Shown here piece by piece: positions 16,148-16,397 of a stretch of 16,397 nt of DNA. Both the position numbers and the translations under genes were made by a program. How positions within the stretch are numbered: position 1 is the stretch's first letter; every line of letters starts with the position of its first letter. The notes under the pieces are model-generated. The model had not been told where the DNA came from. It saw only the letters and a program-made list of their open reading frames with translations, and made no database searches. The DNA is taken from the NCBI GenBank assembly GCA_001873285.1, contig MNYV01000138.1:1-16397 (forward strand), written 5' to 3'. Source of the stretch: Nitrospirae bacterium CG2_30_53_67 (GTDB lineage Bacteria > CG2-30-53-67).

Positions 16148-16310
16148 GTGGTCCTGTTCGTAAATATGGTAACGTACCGAGAGGGTCGTAGGGTGGTCTC
16201 ATCAAGGCGCGCGACTGAGGTGTACCCACTGTGGTACGCCGCAAGGAGCGGAACGCAGATGAGGCCGCCCTACGGCACTCGAATGCGACCGTATTTACGA
16301 ATAGGGCCAC
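16148..16310 (+). mobile_element. MITE-like palindromic element, copy C (complete, 163 bp)
   Basis: The reference copy of the family. The left end GTGGTCCTGTTCGTAAATA and the right end TATTTACGAATAGGGCCAC are inverted repeats with two mismatches in 19. TTA flanks both sides (16145-16147 and 16311-16313) in the context C-TTA...TTA-G, so the empty site would have been CTTAG. Inner arms pair as well (GTCGTAGGGTGGTCTCATC against the complement of the segment ending near 16278), and the tip folds as GTACC-CACTGT-GGTAC. It has no transposase and no credible reading frame. A three-base TNA/TWA duplication is characteristic of some IS5-family groups and of the related PIF/Harbinger and Tourist elements. 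Confidence 0.87.
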
Positions 16311-16397
16311 TTAGTCGGAAATTTTGGGTATGATTTTCGGCTTGTATCCCAGGATGGGGTCAATCACAGGCGCATAGCCGGCAGGAACCGGGAAGGG
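16311..16397 (-). CDS. C-terminal end of an unidentified protein (partial, gene continues beyond the window)
   Basis: Read on the minus strand, 28 codons run open from the window edge to a TAA at 16313-16311. The peptide, PFPVPAGYAPVIDPILGY followed by a Lys/Ile/Pro-rich end, is proline-rich and not recognised. The stop codon is the same TTA that forms the right-hand target duplication of mobile element C, so the element sits exactly at the end of this gene. A stretch this short could be open by chance; the transcription direction converging on the protease gene and its palindrome is compatible with a real gene. Confidence 0.4.
   Translation of the reverse strand, partial: PFPVPAGYAPVIDPILGYKPKIIPKISD

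Noticed and set aside
16148-16333. Small open frames on both strands across element C
   Set aside because: They are translations of the palindromic element, whose copies on both strands yield similar peptides; nothing indicates coding function.

Overview
The window is a bacterial chromosomal segment with moderately high GC content (judged by eye). It probably comes from an uncultured or anaerobic lineage of the Desulfobacterota/Nitrospirota type. That placement is inference. It rests on the gene order hom - thrC - phosphoglycerate-mutase-like homoserine kinase - lysC - cimA, on a large soluble multi-PAS hybrid histidine kinase, and on gene gaps filled with short degenerate tandem repeats. No rRNA, tRNA, CRISPR array, prophage gene or transposase is visible.

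Layout. Positions 1-138 hold the right part of a small palindromic mobile element (copy A). A minus-strand gene for an exported protein of unknown function follows (183-833). It is divergent from a long plus-strand run that starts at a good sigma70-type promoter (1089-1117) and continues to 16076: lipA (lipoyl synthase), a class I aminotransferase, hom, thrC, a proposed homoserine kinase of the phosphoglycerate mutase superfamily, lysC, cimA, an RseC-like membrane protein, a hybrid histidine kinase of about 1071 residues, and an HtrA/DegP protease. Copies B and C of the mobile element flank the protease gene in opposite orientations. The window ends in the last codons of a minus-strand gene whose stop codon coincides with the target site of copy C.

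How the genes fit together. lysC, hom, the proposed homoserine kinase and thrC cover phosphorylation of aspartate, reduction of the semialdehyde, phosphorylation of homoserine and formation of threonine; aspartate-semialdehyde dehydrogenase is not in the window. cimA opens the citramalate route to 2-oxobutyrate and isoleucine, which bypasses threonine deaminase. The aminotransferase upstream probably makes alanine or a related amino acid. The cluster therefore joins the aspartate-family and branched-chain pathways. lysC carries a strong internal ribosome binding site that would give a separate regulatory subunit.

The least ordinary content is non-coding. (1) A family of roughly 163-bp near-palindromic elements has terminal inverted repeats, no coding capacity and TTA target duplications inside CTTAG, which is the signature of a MITE mobilised by an IS5/PIF-Harbinger-type transposase. 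(2) All five gene junctions of the aspartate-family cluster carry short tandem-repeat arrays. Four are made of 8-bp units, three of those contain opposed arms that could fold into long hairpins, and the fifth is made of 7-bp units. I found no novel defence or multi-gene system; the candidates for something undescribed are these two repeat families.
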